Positions 63,454 to 64,000 of a stretch of 64,000 bases of DNA are shown here, one piece after another. Position 1 is the stretch's first letter, and each line of letters begins with the position of its first letter. The notes under the pieces are model-generated. The model was not told the origin of the DNA, did no database searches, and was given only the letters and a program-made list of their open reading frames with translations. Both the position numbers and the translations under genes were made by a program. The stretch is from Lepiota brunneoincarnata (lineage: Eukaryota; Basidiomycota; Agaricomycetes; Agaricales; Agaricaceae), in assembly GCA_023014365.1 (NCBI GenBank), contig JAEBUN010000036.1, positions 124,001 through 188,000 on the forward strand, written 5' to 3'.

Positions 63454-64000
63454 ATGTTGTTCTCCAAGCTCTCCGTCATTCTCACAACCCTCGCTGCTGG
63501 TGTCTTTGCAGCACCCCATAAAAGGGCCCCTGCACAAGTTATCACCTCGTGTACTAAACCAAATACCGTCGCTCTGACTTTTGTGAGTGCACACAAGTCG
63601 TTGTTCTGGCTGTTAGAGACGACGAAAGGCTGACAAGTGGGGGATGTCGGGATGTGATTAGGATGATGGGCCGTTTTGGTATCTGTAAGTAGTGGCGGGC
63701 TTGTTCAATCCTTGTGAGATTGTTATTCGAAGCCTCGATGATTTATAGATACGACATCAGCAAGACTTTGTTGGCGCACAATGCAAAGGGGACATTTTTC
63801 TTCAGTAAGTCCTCACGGCGTCCGTACTCTGTCCTGGTTTACTGACCGAGAATCGGTAGACGGCAATAATTGTAGGGTCGATTGGTGGATTCAACTTTGC
63901 TTTTTTTTTGTTCATCGAAGCAAACAGTCGAATGCATCTACTCCGAGGCTAATGCCAAACGTGTCAAGTATGCCTATGACAAGGGACACCAAGTTGCATC
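63454..64000 (+). CDS. Chitin deacetylase (CE4), 5' part; runs off the window
   Basis: A signal peptide (MLFSKLSVILTTLAAGVFAA) is followed by QVITSCTKPNTVALTF and, across an intron at the same F|D position as the gene at 53465, DDGPFWYL. Then come YDISKTLLAHNAKGTFFF, NGNN and CIYSEANAKRVKYAYDKGHQ; the sequence stops before the zinc His pair. The second exon has the same length (23 nt) and the same phase as in the first copy, so the two are paralogues. Role as for the first copy. Confidence 0.88.

Noticed and set aside
1..64000. CRISPR array, bacterial operons, phage or rRNA genes
   Set aside because: No regularly spaced repeats of that kind, no ribosome-binding-site/operon structure; introns and gene families are fungal.

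Overview
The window looks like nuclear DNA of a filamentous basidiomycete, most likely an Agaricomycete. The host genes are cut by many 45-80 bp GT-AG introns and include a 10-nt micro-exon. The protein families fit this group: secreted cysteine-rich and chitin-deacetylase families, vacuolar-type M20 carboxypeptidase, NACHT-domain NLR-like proteins and a Ty3/gypsy chromovirus. All gene structures below were assembled by hand from reading frames and splice signals; no database search was run.

Left part (0-5.6 kb): compact host genes. They are a type-I membrane cysteine-rich secretory protein, a small secreted protein, the type-1 phosphatase regulator YPI1 and a five-exon cytochrome c.

5.9-15.1 kb: accessory DNA with three NACHT/NLR-like genes, all on the minus strand. 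One is an intact five-exon gene (10.0-12.4 kb). The other two are decayed members of a second subfamily (5.9-8.1 and 13.5-15.0 kb). The first abuts the 3' remnant of an adenylate-forming (NRPS-like) enzyme gene. The second is cut off by a copy of sequence that also lies upstream of the GH51 remnant at 28 kb. A small TA-flanked MITE-like element follows. A further subfamily member is at 45.8-48.4 kb (one frameshift) and a core-less fragment is at 40 kb.

16.6-38.65 kb: a block strongly depleted in CpG and rich in nested transposons. It holds the ruins of a GH51 alpha-L-arabinofuranosidase gene split by about 1.8 kb of inserted repeat DNA. Next comes a DIRS-like (tyrosine recombinase) retrotransposon, disrupted exactly in its RNase H active-site motif by a 1605-bp Tc1/mariner element. 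A much younger 8191-bp Ty3/gypsy chromovirus sits inside the old block, with 386-bp LTRs differing at 3 sites and a CATTT target-site duplication. This element has two long overlapping reading frames downstream of integrase, one of them with three zinc knuckles.

39-49 kb: NLR debris, a group of tiny putative secreted-protein genes, and repeats.

49.4-64 kb: host-like DNA again. It contains an M20 carboxypeptidase S-like gene (15 exons), a chitin deacetylase (12 exons), a dead S33 prolyl-aminopeptidase-like gene, a BEM46-like alpha/beta hydrolase, a hypothetical Pro/Ser-rich gene, a 48-codon small ORF, and a second chitin deacetylase running off the window end.
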